DNA of 64,000 nt from JABDMH01 sp965223215 (GTDB taxonomy: Bacteria > Bacteroidota > Bacteroidia > Chitinophagales > Saprospiraceae): NCBI GenBank assembly GCA_965223215.1, contig CBDCVZ010000010.1, positions 6,510,001 through 6,574,000 of the forward strand, read 5' to 3'. Within the stretch, counting starts at the first letter, position 1; every line of letters begins with the position of its first letter. Under the pieces are notes generated by a model. That model searched no databases. It had not been told where the DNA came from and saw only the letters and a program-made list of their open reading frames with translations. Positions 44,877-54,772 of this stretch are shown in pieces. Position numbers and translations under genes: made by a program.

Positions 44877-47255
44877 TTAATGTCGTTTCTGTGCTGAAAA
44901 CTCCATAGCTTCGCCCTTGCCAAAACCATAGCTGAAGCCCAATGTAATAAAGCGGCCTCTCTGTCGGTGACTGTAGGTGTAGAAATCCAGCTGCTGGATT
45001 TCACTCTCCCTAAATCGTGATGCAAAGACATCACGAATGCTGAGATTAAAAACACCCCGACCATTTAATATCTTTTTTCGAACGCCCAAATCTAGGAATA
45101 GGTTGCCAGATATCAATCCCTGTACCGTCCGGTACTTAGACTCGTAGTGGCCGGTTGTCTCGAAATCGAAGTCGGCAGGAAATTTCAATTTAGTTGTCAA
45201 TTTTCCAAACCACTGATTGGCACTAAAATCAAAAGAAGTCGCGTCCAAGGTGCCAAGGCGGCTGAAGCGGTTGTAATTAAAATCGCCATTGATGGAAAGC
45301 CATTTTTTAGGGCTATATTTTCCATTTAATTCTATTCCAGTTGTCCTGCTGGTACCGAGGTTAAGTGGCTTGGTCGTATTTACGTTTTCAGAAAATGTCG
45401 AAACACGCTCGATGACGTCTGTGGTGAATCGATGAAAAATTCCAAAGTTAAAAGAAGTTTTTCCGATGATATAAATACTGGCTACTTCATATGAATCTGT
45501 GTACTCCGGACGAAGATTAGGATTTCCTGTGCGAATACTGAAGTTGTTTCGGATATTAAAGAATGGATTAAGATCCCACATCCGTGGCCGATAAATTCGA
45601 CGGCTGTATCCAGCCTGGAGGGAGACCTTCTGATTAATTTTGTAGGAAGTATGTAGTGTGGGAAAGAAATTAGTATAGTTTTGAGTATTGTCTTGATTTG
45701 TATTTACCAACAGTGTTCTCAGATCTGTATTCTCAACTCGCATCCCTAATTTCAAACCCCAAGTTTGACCTTCATAAGCCCCCGTCGAATAAGCGCCCAA
45801 TACTTTTTGGTCAAATTCGAAAAGGTTGGTGAGATTCGGGTCATTTATCCAGGTGTTATCAAGAAAATCATTGACCTCGAAGTCATTGCTAACATCATTA
45901 ATGACGTATTGACTTCCCAGCTCCAAAGTCCATTGCTTGTTGTATGGTTTACTGTAATCCAATTTGAAAGTGTGCCTCTTCTCTCCAAAATCAGTGCGTG
46001 TCTGTTGGATGCCTCCCGTTTCACTTCCAAATGTATTCTGACTATTGAACATCGAAGATTGATCTTTGACAAAGAGGTTGCCCAATGCACTGAATAGCAG
46101 CATGTGATCTTCGTCGTCCGGATAACTTTTTTTATACTGCAACTCATAGCGGTACTTTGGATTGGTTGCTTCTGTGACCTCATTTCTGATCCAGCTAGAG
46201 ATCACTTGATCATTTTCATCCAGCAAATTAAAGTGCGTTTGCGAAGGCTGATCTTCGACTTCGTAGGCAAAATGACCCGATAGGGTGATCACATTGTATT
46301 TATTGATGTGATAATCTGTACCAAGGACTACGTTGTAAAAAGTCTCATTGCGAAATTCCTCTCCGGTCGTTGCTATGGAAGTATTGTTGATTAGATCTCG
46401 ATTTAATACTTCGACATCATTCGGCAATTCTCGGTAGCCAGCACCCAACTGTGCAAACAAATTAAATTTATCAGTACGGCGATTCAAGCTCAATCCAAAG
46501 CTATGGTTATCCGGTACCCCGACATTCAGTGTGGCCGAACCATTGAGTCCTCTTCTCTCTTCTTTTTTGATTACTATATTGATAATCCCCGAAGTACCCT
46601 CAGCATCATACTTTGCCGAAGGATTGGTGATCACCTCTATCCGATCAATCATTTCAGCAGTAATGGTACCTAGGGCATTTCCCTGTTCACTAGCGATCAC
46701 AGAAGGCTTGCCATTAATCAAGATTTGCACACCTTGACTTCCTCTCAGGCTGATCTGACCCTCGATGTTTACATTAACCGAGGGCACGTTATTTAATACT
46801 TCCAGCGCACTGGCTCCTGTAGAACTGAGGTCTTTCCCCACGTTGAAAATTCGCTTGTCTAACTTAAATTCGGTCTGTGATTGCTCAGCGCGAACCACAA
46901 CTTCATCGAGCGTTTTGCTGTCTTCGAGCAAGACGACTTTGCCGAGATCAATGACATGATCAACGGGTATCGATGCCGGCAGCTTTTGCGAAATGAATCC
47001 GATGAAACTTATTTCGATCGAAAAGTTCTTCAGTGAAGTGCTGAGTTCAAAGCGACCATCGGCCGTAGTGGTTGTTCCAGCAACTGTTTCACCGGTAGTG
47101 GGATCAATGATGACGGCGGTTGCAAACTCGATGGGAGTTCCATGCCCTTCTACCACTTGTCCCTTGACCATGAGAGGCTGCTGGGCATTAGCCCAAGGGG
47201 CAGATAGGAACAGACTGAGGCAAAAACCGACGAGAAATTGTAGAAACTTCATCAT
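44877..47255 (-). CDS. TonB-dependent receptor, outer-membrane beta-barrel family
   Basis: Outer-membrane receptor of 792 residues from the ATG at 47255 (47252 is equally possible). A signal peptide (ending NAQ) is followed by a carboxypeptidase-regulatory-like domain (about 25-105), a plug domain (about 115-230: SALEVLNNVPSVNVNIEGQISLRG, VQILINGKPS) and a barrel of the shorter type that lacks a canonical TonB-dependent C-terminal signature (FSYGFGKGEAMEFSAQKRH at the end). It is distinct from the receptor at 2102-4981. It converges on the sugar porter with a 37-bp gap; no substrate clue beyond that. Confidence 0.92.
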   Translation of the reverse strand: MMKFLQFLVGFCLSLFLSAPWANAQQPLMVKGQVVEGHGTPIEFATAVIIDPTTGETVAGTTTTADGRFELSTSLKNFSIEISFIGFISQKLPASIPVDHVIDLGKVVLLEDSKTLDEVVVRAEQSQTEFKLDKRIFNVGKDLSSTGASALEVLNNVPSVNVNIEGQISLRGSQGVQILINGKPSVIASEQGNALGTITAEMIDRIEVITNPSAKYDAEGTSGIINIVIKKEERRGLNGSATLNVGVPDNHSFGLSLNRRTDKFNLFAQLGAGYRELPNDVEVLNRDLINNTSIATTGEEFRNETFYNVVLGTDYHINKYNVITLSGHFAYEVEDQPSQTHFNLLDENDQVISSWIRNEVTEATNPKYRYELQYKKSYPDDEDHMLLFSALGNLFVKDQSSMFNSQNTFGSETGGIQQTRTDFGEKRHTFKLDYSKPYNKQWTLELGSQYVINDVSNDFEVNDFLDNTWINDPNLTNLFEFDQKVLGAYSTGAYEGQTWGLKLGMRVENTDLRTLLVNTNQDNTQNYTNFFPTLHTSYKINQKVSLQAGYSRRIYRPRMWDLNPFFNIRNNFSIRTGNPNLRPEYTDSYEVASIYIIGKTSFNFGIFHRFTTDVIERVSTFSENVNTTKPLNLGTSRTTGIELNGKYSPKKWLSINGDFNYNRFSRLGTLDATSFDFSANQWFGKLTTKLKFPADFDFETTGHYESKYRTVQGLISGNLFLDLGVRKKILNGRGVFNLSIRDVFASRFRESEIQQLDFYTYSHRQRGRFITLGFSYGFGKGEAMEFSAQKRH

Positions 47256-47662
47256 AGTCGTTCTTTCTTTTTCCAAGACATTCACTGATTCAGCAATTTT
47301 GGCGCAAGATAGAGAGCCATATTGAAGAAAATCTGAAGTTGCATAAGTGCCTGCGCATCACGAGAAATCTCAGAGTCATGGTATGGGCCGTCTACCTGGG
47401 GCTAAAGGTTGAGCCATGGTCTGCAGATTGGTTTCATCATCACCTTGATCCAGAGAGCTTGGTCGGGTCCGGTCCAGTCTGTGCCGAAGCCTCAGATTTT
47501 AGATGTCGGGCGAGGATTTAAATCTTATCTAGGTCACGATTGAAAAACATTCAGCCGGGGAAGAACCAGAATAGCTTGAGTCTTTTTTTGTTTTGAACAA
47601 CTCGATGAACTCACTGATGAGAAAGCTTAAGAATAATCAAAAGGACAGGAGTTGAATAATTA
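47256..47662. other. Intergenic region, no gene seen
   Basis: A 407-bp spacer between the receptor start and the end of the next T9SS gene. A 60-codon plus frame (47339-47521) is not protein-like. No clear hairpin. Confidence 0.4.
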
Positions 47663-48574
47663 TTAAATTTTGAAAATTTTGAAAAAGAACACGCTTGATT
47701 CAAGGTGTAGACTGAGAATATATATTCCCTGGGGGACATCACCCATTGGCAAAACCTTCTCATCAATTATTCGCTTCATCACTTGACCATTCATTGATCT
47801 TAGAAGGATCGATTTTATTAAATATTCATTCGATTTTACCTCGATAAAGTCAGATGCTGGATTGGGAAAAACACTGATCTTCTCGGAATCCAAAAAGTAT
47901 TGATTAGTCAGTACATTACATAATTCTTGACCCTGAAAATGAGTGCTTACTTTCAATGTCGAATCACGATAACAGTCAGGACTGACAGAAAAAAAACCGG
48001 CATCTTGTTGGGCGAGATTTGTCGGTATTAATTGAGTCTCGTTTCCTAAGGATTCAAACACCCATCCTGCAAATAAGGTACTTGCCCAGGCAGATAAGGG
48101 TTCCATGAAATAACTGATAAGTTCTACTTCATCAAACCGTGTTAATTTCTTCTGAGTGATCTTACAATCGAACTCGACCAAATTTTCATCATCATAGGGA
48201 TATTTTCGTCCCATTAGAGACAAGGTATCCCCTAAATCGGCTGCAAAATCATAAAGAAGATAAAAACTGTCTTTTATCCAATAGTAGACTTGTCCCTCTC
48301 GATTGTCATAAATGATTTCTGGCCTGGTATTGTGATAGATGATGGATGGCTCATCACAATTCCTGCTACAAGGCCAATTCTTCTCTATGAAACTTGCCAA
48401 AACGCCATTAACCATGGTGTCTTTACTTACAATAGACACATAACCGTTAGCGTCGGACCAGGTTGCCCCAAGGGGTGCAAACTTCCGGTAAGTTGGAATT
48501 GTATCACTCTGAAAACCGAAAGTGAGCTGGGTCAGAAAAAATAATGCCGGGAATATAGTGCCCGATTTCAACAT
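47663..48574 (-). CDS. Secreted protein with T9SS type A sorting domain
   Basis: Exported protein of 303 residues from the ATG at 48574, which begins a plausible signal peptide (MLKSGTIFPALFFLTQLTFGFQ); the longer frame to 48640 would put 22 polar residues before it. The middle region (about 25-225) is beta-rich and unassigned. The C-terminus is a T9SS type A sorting domain with FPNPASDFIEVKS, LRSMNGQVMK and GIYILSLH. It will be exported across the outer membrane and processed there. Function unknown. Confidence 0.8.
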   Translation of the reverse strand: MLKSGTIFPALFFLTQLTFGFQSDTIPTYRKFAPLGATWSDANGYVSIVSKDTMVNGVLASFIEKNWPCSRNCDEPSIIYHNTRPEIIYDNREGQVYYWIKDSFYLLYDFAADLGDTLSLMGRKYPYDDENLVEFDCKITQKKLTRFDEVELISYFMEPLSAWASTLFAGWVFESLGNETQLIPTNLAQQDAGFFSVSPDCYRDSTLKVSTHFQGQELCNVLTNQYFLDSEKISVFPNPASDFIEVKSNEYLIKSILLRSMNGQVMKRIIDEKVLPMGDVPQGIYILSLHLESSVFFFKIFKI

Positions 48575-48849
48575 CTGGGAAAGGTATGAAATATAGTGTG
48601 CTTTTATTTTAAGCCTAGCATTTCGAGTAGTCAGGTACATGAGGCATCTGACGCTACTAGCAACAGACCCTGGTGATTAGTACGGTCGATTGCTTATTGA
48701 TTTGAGGAATCTTTTTCTGATGAGAATCCTGTTGTTTTGCCAAGCTCTCTTCAAGAAGAATTCAAATTTGCTACTTAACTTTCCAGATCCATATTTCGTT
48801 CTTCATCTCACCGATGGAGTACTATCATTAATAAAAAGAAAAGACGATC

Positions 48850-49734
48850 ATGAAAATCACAAAAACAGTAGTCAGTCAGGAGGTTTTTGATCTTTACGAC
48901 GACTATGCACACAATAAGTTAGATCGAAGGCAATTTGTAGAGAGATTGTCCACCTATGCTGTCGGAGGCCTGACCCTAAGCTCACTCTTAAAACTTGTCA
49001 TGCCAAATTACCAGGACAATATTCAGATCCCAGAGGATGATCCTCGATTGATGACCGAGACCATCGAATATCAGTCGGAAAAAGGAGGAGGCATCATCAA
49101 AGCGCAATTATCCAGACCGGTTGACAAAGAAGGCAAATTACCAGGCATTGTGGTGGTGCATGAAAATCGGGGGCTAAATCCTCACATCGCTGATGTTGGT
49201 CGCAGGGCTGCGTTGGCCGGGTTTATCTCAATCTCACCTGATGCGTTGAGTCCCTTAGGTGGCTATCCGGGCAATGACGATGATGGCAGAACCATGCAAC
49301 GCAAACGGGACAGAAATGAGATGCTCGAGGATTTTATTGCTGCTTTTGAATTCTTGCGAGACCATTCGGAATGTACCGGCAAGGTAGGTGTGGTCGGCTT
49401 TTGTTTTGGGGGTTGGATCTCCAACCTGATGGCGGTAAAAGTGCCTGACCTGGCCGCAGCAGTTCCCTTCTACGGTGGACAGCCTGCAGCAGAAATGGTC
49501 GCTCAAATTCAAGCTCCATTGCTGTTGCATTTTGGTGAATTGGATAAAAGAGTGAATGAGGGATGGCCTGCCTATGAGGCTGCCTTAAAAGAACACGGTA
49601 AGGAATACCAGGCATACGTGTACGAGGGCGCTAATCATGGATTTCACAACGATACGACTGGAAGATTTGATCGCGAAGATGCAGCAGTGGCTTGGGATCG
49701 CACCATCGCATTCTTCAAGGAAAAACTGAGGTAG
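48850..49734 (+). CDS. Dienelactone hydrolase family protein
   Basis: Alpha/beta hydrolase of 294 residues. An N-terminal ~50-residue segment (DRRQFVERLSTYAVGGLTLSSLL) looks like a degenerate twin-arginine-type or membrane-anchor leader. The catalytic domain (about 65-294) carries the dienelactone hydrolase triad: Cys in GVVGFCFGG, Asp in FGELDKRVNEG and His in GANHGFHND. The usual role is ester or lactone hydrolysis; natural substrate unknown. Confidence 0.9.
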   Translation: MKITKTVVSQEVFDLYDDYAHNKLDRRQFVERLSTYAVGGLTLSSLLKLVMPNYQDNIQIPEDDPRLMTETIEYQSEKGGGIIKAQLSRPVDKEGKLPGIVVVHENRGLNPHIADVGRRAALAGFISISPDALSPLGGYPGNDDDGRTMQRKRDRNEMLEDFIAAFEFLRDHSECTGKVGVVGFCFGGWISNLMAVKVPDLAAAVPFYGGQPAAEMVAQIQAPLLLHFGELDKRVNEGWPAYEAALKEHGKEYQAYVYEGANHGFHNDTTGRFDREDAAVAWDRTIAFFKEKLR

Positions 49735-49962
49735 GTTGGAGCATATAATGCACTACGAGCAGGTCGGTGATGGCCTGCCATTTTTGTGAAGCAAGGTCGA
49801 TTCTAATGAGTGAGACACTTGGCGTTGAGTTCGGGCTGTTTTTGAAAAAGGGACTTGGAGTTTTCGGTATAGGAACACTAGTTGTCATTGACTTAGATCT
49901 GACATGAATTCTCGCAAGACCCAACTATCTTTGCACCAACAATCTAAACAACTACTTGTTAA

Positions 49963-50904
49963 ATGAATATGGTAAACAATCTGAGACTGAACCCATGGGT
50001 CTTTCCGCTTTGGCTGCTTGGCTTAATCGGGTGCTCTGTAGTAAACAGTCAGAGTGAGAACGGATTCTCACCCTCACCAGAATTTCAAGATTATTGGTAT
50101 GGAGGCAAAGCCGAATTGACACGCTATAAATTAGAGCAGGCTCGTTATGGAGAAATTCATGAAGGCGACGCCGTTTTGATTTTCGTGACGGAGGATTTTT
50201 TGAAAGATAAGCAAGTCAAATATGAAGGCGGGCCGAGAGGGAAAAACGTGGTTCCGATTCTCAAACTAAATGCTACCAGAAAGTTCTATACCGGGATCTA
50301 CCCATATTCGATGATGTCTTCGATTTTTACACCAGTGGCGACTGCTGAGCAGACCCTGAAAGTCACAACATCTTCACAGGAGTGGTGTGGGCATACGTTT
50401 TCTCAACTAAATCTCAGGAATAATAAATATAAAGGCGTGTTATATTCCTACTTCATGGATGAAGGAGATCAGGATTTTGCACTGGATGCCGTTCTCCTGG
50501 AAGATGAATTATGGACCAAAATACGACTTGATCCAAGTGACCTTCCAACGGGACAGATTGAATTAATTCCGGGAACGATGTTCCTGAGACTCAGGCATGA
50601 GGGTTTCCAAGTGCAGAAAGCTAATGCAAGCCGGGAAAAGGTGAACAATCCAGCATTGTCTTCCGAGCCTTTAGTAAAGTACGAGGTTAATTATGCCGAC
50701 ATTAATCGCAGCTTGAGTATTACTTACGAAGCTAGTTTTCCATATCAGATCGTTGCCTGGGAAGAAAAAACCGAAAGCGGCTACGGCCCAGCCAAGAAAA
50801 TTATGACTACGAAAGCAGTGAAGACTCATTCCATCAATACTGCTTATTGGGGGCAGCACGATGTAGCGGATGCGCATCTAAGAAAAGAACTCGGGCTGGA
50901 GTAA
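49963..50904 (+). CDS. Hypothetical lipoprotein
   Basis: Exported lipoprotein of 313 residues (lipobox LLGLIGC, Cys24). The mature part opens FSPSPEFQDYWYGGKAELTRYKL and is mostly beta-strand with conserved-looking Trp, Tyr and Asp residues; related proteins occur widely in Bacteroidota, sometimes mislabelled as septum-formation Maf, with no known function. TATCTTTG at 49926-49933 fits the -7 box of the local promoter type, 29 bp before the ATG. Confidence 0.72.
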   Translation: MNMVNNLRLNPWVFPLWLLGLIGCSVVNSQSENGFSPSPEFQDYWYGGKAELTRYKLEQARYGEIHEGDAVLIFVTEDFLKDKQVKYEGGPRGKNVVPILKLNATRKFYTGIYPYSMMSSIFTPVATAEQTLKVTTSSQEWCGHTFSQLNLRNNKYKGVLYSYFMDEGDQDFALDAVLLEDELWTKIRLDPSDLPTGQIELIPGTMFLRLRHEGFQVQKANASREKVNNPALSSEPLVKYEVNYADINRSLSITYEASFPYQIVAWEEKTESGYGPAKKIMTTKAVKTHSINTAYWGQHDVADAHLRKELGLE

Positions 50905-50985
50905 GCCCACTTTCTTTGCATGGGCATGTACGGGCAATAGATCAGAGCAAATCTTGGAGGAAAGCTGATTTGATTGCTGTTTGAT

Positions 50986-52131
50986 TTAGATTTTCAAATA
51001 GATCTTTTTGCGATCGCAGAAATAGAGAAACAACCAAACCAATAAGAGTGCGAACAAGGCTCTAAACACATCGTGCCACGTTGTACTGGTGAAAGCAATG
51101 AGTCCACCGAAGAGCAACTGTGCAGTGTGATTAAAATTGATAAATCGGTAGACAAGATAAATTAGGAGTGAATTAACTCCGATCACTCGAAAGAAAAAGG
51201 CCCATTTGCGATACTCCTTTATTTCAATGATCCAGTAAAAGGCAGCCAAAAAAATAAAGGCCATACCACCAGTTAATAAAATGAAAGAGCTGGTCCAAAG
51301 GTGTTTATTGATTGGGAAGTGAATGCTCCACAATAAACCGACAGCCATAAGTACTAGACCCCAGAGGCCGACCTTCATGGTACGTTGATGAGTCAACTCA
51401 CTGCCAAGAAGCATTTGGCCGGCATGAAGGCCGAGCATGGTGAGGCAGAGTGCCGGGAACTGAGTGAGGATGGCCAGCTCATCATAGGTGCCCTGCAATA
51501 GTCTGCCCGGCATAAAAGTGCGGTCAAACCATCCGACCAGGTTGCCCTCGAAGGAAAGATCTCCTGCACCATAGCCGGGTACCGGAATCAGAAAGAGTGC
51601 TGCATAATAAATGCATAAAATGCCTGCTATCCAGATTAAACGAGCGCGCTTAGAAAAATAGAGATATAGCACGGTTGTGACAAATGTGGCGAAACCAATT
51701 CGACCCAAGACGCTGCCAAATCGAATTTGGGAGGGCTCGTTGAAAGGGATCGGTGCATTTTTGTACGCGATACCGATTAGTATCAATAAGATCATTCGCC
51801 AGAGGGCTTTACGAACGATCTGATGCTTATTCCAACCTTTTTCTTGCAACCTTTTTAAAGAGATGCTTAACGAGACTCCTGCCAAAAACAGAAATAAGGG
51901 GAAAATAAAATCGTAGAAAGTAAACCCATTCCAGGCCGGATGACGGAATTGATTGGCAATCCAATCCACCCAGGGCCAAGTAGTTTTGCCATCTAGTAGC
52001 ACTAGAAAGCTTGCTGCACCCGAGATCAGCAACATATCAAAACCGCGCAGCGCATCCAGAAACAGCAATCTTCGCCGCCCGGATTGGGTGGAGTTAACCG
52101 GTGATGTCATCGAATGTAGAAATGCATGCAA
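50986..52131 (-). CDS. DUF5009/HGSNAT-like membrane acyltransferase
   Basis: Multi-span membrane protein of 381 residues (ten or more helices), of the family of heparan-alpha-glucosaminide N-acetyltransferase. Signatures are RLLFLDALRGFDMLLI at the start, HPAWNGFTFYDFIFPLFLFLAGVSLSIS (histidine and FPLFLF motif) and RFGSVLGRIGFATF. In bacteria these proteins probably acetylate amino sugars or envelope glycans across the membrane, which remains unproven here. The ATG at 52110 is an alternative start seven residues later. Confidence 0.87.
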   Translation of the reverse strand: MHAFLHSMTSPVNSTQSGRRRLLFLDALRGFDMLLISGAASFLVLLDGKTTWPWVDWIANQFRHPAWNGFTFYDFIFPLFLFLAGVSLSISLKRLQEKGWNKHQIVRKALWRMILLILIGIAYKNAPIPFNEPSQIRFGSVLGRIGFATFVTTVLYLYFSKRARLIWIAGILCIYYAALFLIPVPGYGAGDLSFEGNLVGWFDRTFMPGRLLQGTYDELAILTQFPALCLTMLGLHAGQMLLGSELTHQRTMKVGLWGLVLMAVGLLWSIHFPINKHLWTSSFILLTGGMAFIFLAAFYWIIEIKEYRKWAFFFRVIGVNSLLIYLVYRFINFNHTAQLLFGGLIAFTSTTWHDVFRALFALLLVWLFLYFCDRKKIYLKI

Positions 52132-52166
52132 GTAAAATAGGGATTTTGATCCGGTCTCTCACTTAT

Positions 52167-52382
52167 TTAAAATCGGGAGAAGCATGACTCGCCATTTGTG
52201 GCCAGACACGTATCAGTGCGCAGGTAGATCTCAATGTTCTTTGGGAAGACTTCCTGCCAGGAGGCTTTACTATTCCCGCTTGGCGCCAGGCGTTGAATTC
52301 TCTCGGTTAACTCGGAGATCACCTTTTGTTGCTCTTGAGTGTTTGTGGTGAGATTATGGCGCCCACTCTTTTTGGACGAGAA
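52167..52382 (-). other. Open in-frame extension after the dynamin stop codon
   Basis: Directly after the TAA of the dynamin gene the same frame stays open for 71 codons to the next stop at 52167-52169. It reads as a plausible protein segment with a charged helix (QEQQKVISELTERIQRLA) and a Cys-containing tail (LRTDTCLATNGESCF). There is no ATG in it, and a GTG within it has no obvious ribosome binding site. It may be a lost C-terminal part, a read-through extension or chance. Confidence 0.35.
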
Positions 52383-54122
52383 TTAGGATGACTGGATCAA
52401 TGGTTTGATCTCACTCTCAATTTGATGCAGGGTATCTTTGATGCGGTCATGACTTGCAGCTAAGACTTCAAGTGCTACTTTCTCGGAGGCCAACAACGCA
52501 TCGAACTTCTCAAAATTTGCTTCAATTCGTTCTCGAATGTGCTCGACATATTTTTTCAAATTTGCAGTTACCTCCAATTCCAACCTATCGCGCCCCTTCT
52601 CAATTTCTGCTCGGAAATTGTTCATAATTTTGCGCTTCTGCAGTCCCAGCGAGACACTGGCAAATAGTAAACCTAAAGCCGTCAATACACCACCGGTTAC
52701 GTCAAAAACCATCCCATTTGTCACGATGGTCAGCAAGACACCAACCACTGCAATGCCACCCCCCGTAGCGAGCGTGGGTGATAAATTCTCCTTTTGGGCA
52801 AAAATTGATTCGTCGGTAAAATTATCGGTCGTCTGTAGAAAGGTGGTAAAAGTGTCTTGCAGTTCGGTGAGTACTTTCGAACGCCGCTCAGCAATGTCAC
52901 TGAAGATCTCGTGATCATTTTTCAAAACCGTTTCACTAGAACGTATTTTTAAGTCAATGATTTGACCCATTTGCTGAATGGACTCAGCCAAGTCCAAAAC
53001 TCGTTCGTTCAGTCGATTTCTCAGGTCACTATTTAGGTCCTCCTCCAAGCTTTTTGCAAAATTAGTAAGCCATTCCTTAATCGATGATTTTTTAGAGAAA
53101 ATTGAATTGATGGATCTTTTTAAGACAGCACCAAGTGATAGAACTTGACTTAATTCGTCAGATTTTTCTCGCAAGGTTTTATCATATCCCGCCAGCAGAT
53201 TTTCAACGAGCACATCCACTTGGTCATGTGAAATCTTAGTTTGTTTAGTGAGGGTTTCCGCAATGTCATTTCGAAAAGCCTGATCGATTTCCCACTGCTT
53301 TCTGCGCAATTTAATGCCAGCATTTATTTTCTCGGCAATATTGAGAGATGTATTGACATTGCTTTCTAGTTTTAGTACTGCGGCTCTTCCACCGGTAACG
53401 TGGTCTTGGATAAACTTACGAAGCTCGGCAAAGCCACTTCCCGCCTTATCACCAGTTTGCTCCATTAAGGCGGAAACAGCAAAGACCACGGGGACATTTA
53501 TCCCCTTGTCTTTGGCTTGCTTTTCAACACCGACAAGATTGACTTTTAGATCCTCTTTAGGTAATAGGTCTTTTTGTTGTAAAATGAATATTATTTTCTT
53601 GCGCCACTCGTCGTGGATGTAGTCGAAAAAATTCCATGAGGACTGCCGATATGGGTTTTTGGCTTCAAATACGAAAACAATTAAATCTGCACCTGGAATA
53701 AATCTTTCGGTAATCTCCTGGTGGTGATCTATGATGGTATTGGTGCCAGGTGTGTCGACGATCGCAATGTCCTGTAGGACTTTAGCCGGATGATAGATTT
53801 TTTTCAAATAAGGGTTTATGATTTCCTCCCGAATGGGTTCACCATAGACGATCTGCTGGATCGTATCAGTCATGGGTGATGGGGCTACTTTGCAAATGTC
53901 TTCTTCGGTTTCTAACAGGGCATTGATGAAACTGCTCTTGCCGGCCTTCACTTCACCGACAATCACAAACATAAATGGTTCCAGTACTCGGTCTTGAAGA
54001 TCTTTAATCGTATTCGACAAGCTGTCATGTCCAATTTCACGGGTTAAATCCAGCAATTGTTGCACTGCTGCACTTATCTTTTTTCGTAATTCCTCGAGCT
54101 GGTCATTAAGAACATCAATCAT
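52383..54122 (-). CDS. Bacterial dynamin-like GTPase
   Basis: Membrane-remodelling GTPase of 579 residues. The G domain has the P-loop GEVKAGKSS (56-64), switch motif DTPGTN (123-128) and an N/TKxD-like position QQKDL (182-186). A helical stalk with long coiled coils follows. A double hydrophobic segment (about 440-490: IAVVGVLLTIVTNGMVF, VTGGVLTALGLLFASVSLGL) serves as membrane paddle, then a coiled-coil end. Homologues tether or fuse membranes or protect against envelope damage and phage; no partner dynamin is adjacent. Confidence 0.92.
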   Translation of the reverse strand: MIDVLNDQLEELRKKISAAVQQLLDLTREIGHDSLSNTIKDLQDRVLEPFMFVIVGEVKAGKSSFINALLETEEDICKVAPSPMTDTIQQIVYGEPIREEIINPYLKKIYHPAKVLQDIAIVDTPGTNTIIDHHQEITERFIPGADLIVFVFEAKNPYRQSSWNFFDYIHDEWRKKIIFILQQKDLLPKEDLKVNLVGVEKQAKDKGINVPVVFAVSALMEQTGDKAGSGFAELRKFIQDHVTGGRAAVLKLESNVNTSLNIAEKINAGIKLRRKQWEIDQAFRNDIAETLTKQTKISHDQVDVLVENLLAGYDKTLREKSDELSQVLSLGAVLKRSINSIFSKKSSIKEWLTNFAKSLEEDLNSDLRNRLNERVLDLAESIQQMGQIIDLKIRSSETVLKNDHEIFSDIAERRSKVLTELQDTFTTFLQTTDNFTDESIFAQKENLSPTLATGGGIAVVGVLLTIVTNGMVFDVTGGVLTALGLLFASVSLGLQKRKIMNNFRAEIEKGRDRLELEVTANLKKYVEHIRERIEANFEKFDALLASEKVALEVLAASHDRIKDTLHQIESEIKPLIQSS

Positions 54123-54288
54123 AGCTTAAAGGTACGGAATTACTTAGGTTTTGCACTGTATAGAGTTTTTATCGATGATATCTGCTCTTTGGTCGGTAGA
54201 GGAAGGATATGGACCTGACTTTCGGATTGTCACGGAACCCTGATCGGTGATTTTGTGTTAATAAAATAGAGTAGTTTAAGAAAATACC

Positions 54289-54363
54289 ATGAAAGGTTTT
54301 AAGCTAATATTTCTGATCATCATCTTGGGGACGATTGCATTTGTACTCCTCAAAGGTCTTTAA
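54289..54363 (+). CDS. Possible 24-residue membrane peptide
   Basis: The frame encodes a short basic start (MKGFK), a hydrophobic helix LIFLIIILGTIAFVLL and a final KGL. Composition is that of single-span micropeptides seen in bacteria. No clear ribosome binding site is visible and no family is recognised, so the evidence is composition alone. Confidence 0.3.
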   Translation: MKGFKLIFLIIILGTIAFVLLKGL

Positions 54364-54707
54364 TGTTTTTTGAGTGTAAAAGCCGGTCATAGTACAGAAA
54401 ATCACCTGGGTGAAGATTTTGTTTTAGGGTGACATTTATTTCGTGCTGGAAAAATCTCTCTCACTTGCCAACAACCTGTATAATCTGAGAAAATAATTCC
54501 TTTGGTTCAAGGTAGGTTATCGCCTTTTTTTTGTCAATACGAAACCAACAGAATGAGAATCACCTAAGATTCAAATCTAGAATTAATACAAATTTCTTGT
54601 ACTTTTTTTATCTAGTAAATGTAATGTTTGATAGTGATGATTTACAATCATTAGGTCTCCTAGCGTGATTCGCCCAAAATGAGGTGGCATTATTCGTAAG
54701 AATGTTG

Positions 54708-54740
54708 TTGAAGATCATTATCCTTGCTTTCCTATCTTTG
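54708..54740 (+). promoter_or_regulatory. Putative promoter of the sucrose-phosphate synthase gene
   Basis: TTG (54708-54710), 22-base spacer and TATCTTTG (54733-54740). The -7 box matches TAnnTTTG fully; the spacer is one base longer than usual. It ends 32 bp before the ATG. Confidence 0.4.
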
Positions 54741-54772
54741 CCAGGGAGCATTCCATATACCACCAACTACTT

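Larger units (their letters stand above)
54123..54772. other. Divergent intergenic region, dynamin / sucrose-phosphate synthase
   Basis: A 650-bp region. It contains one possible tiny gene (54289-54363) and a promoter-like site (54708-54740), listed separately. Otherwise AT-rich with no supported frame. Confidence 0.4.
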
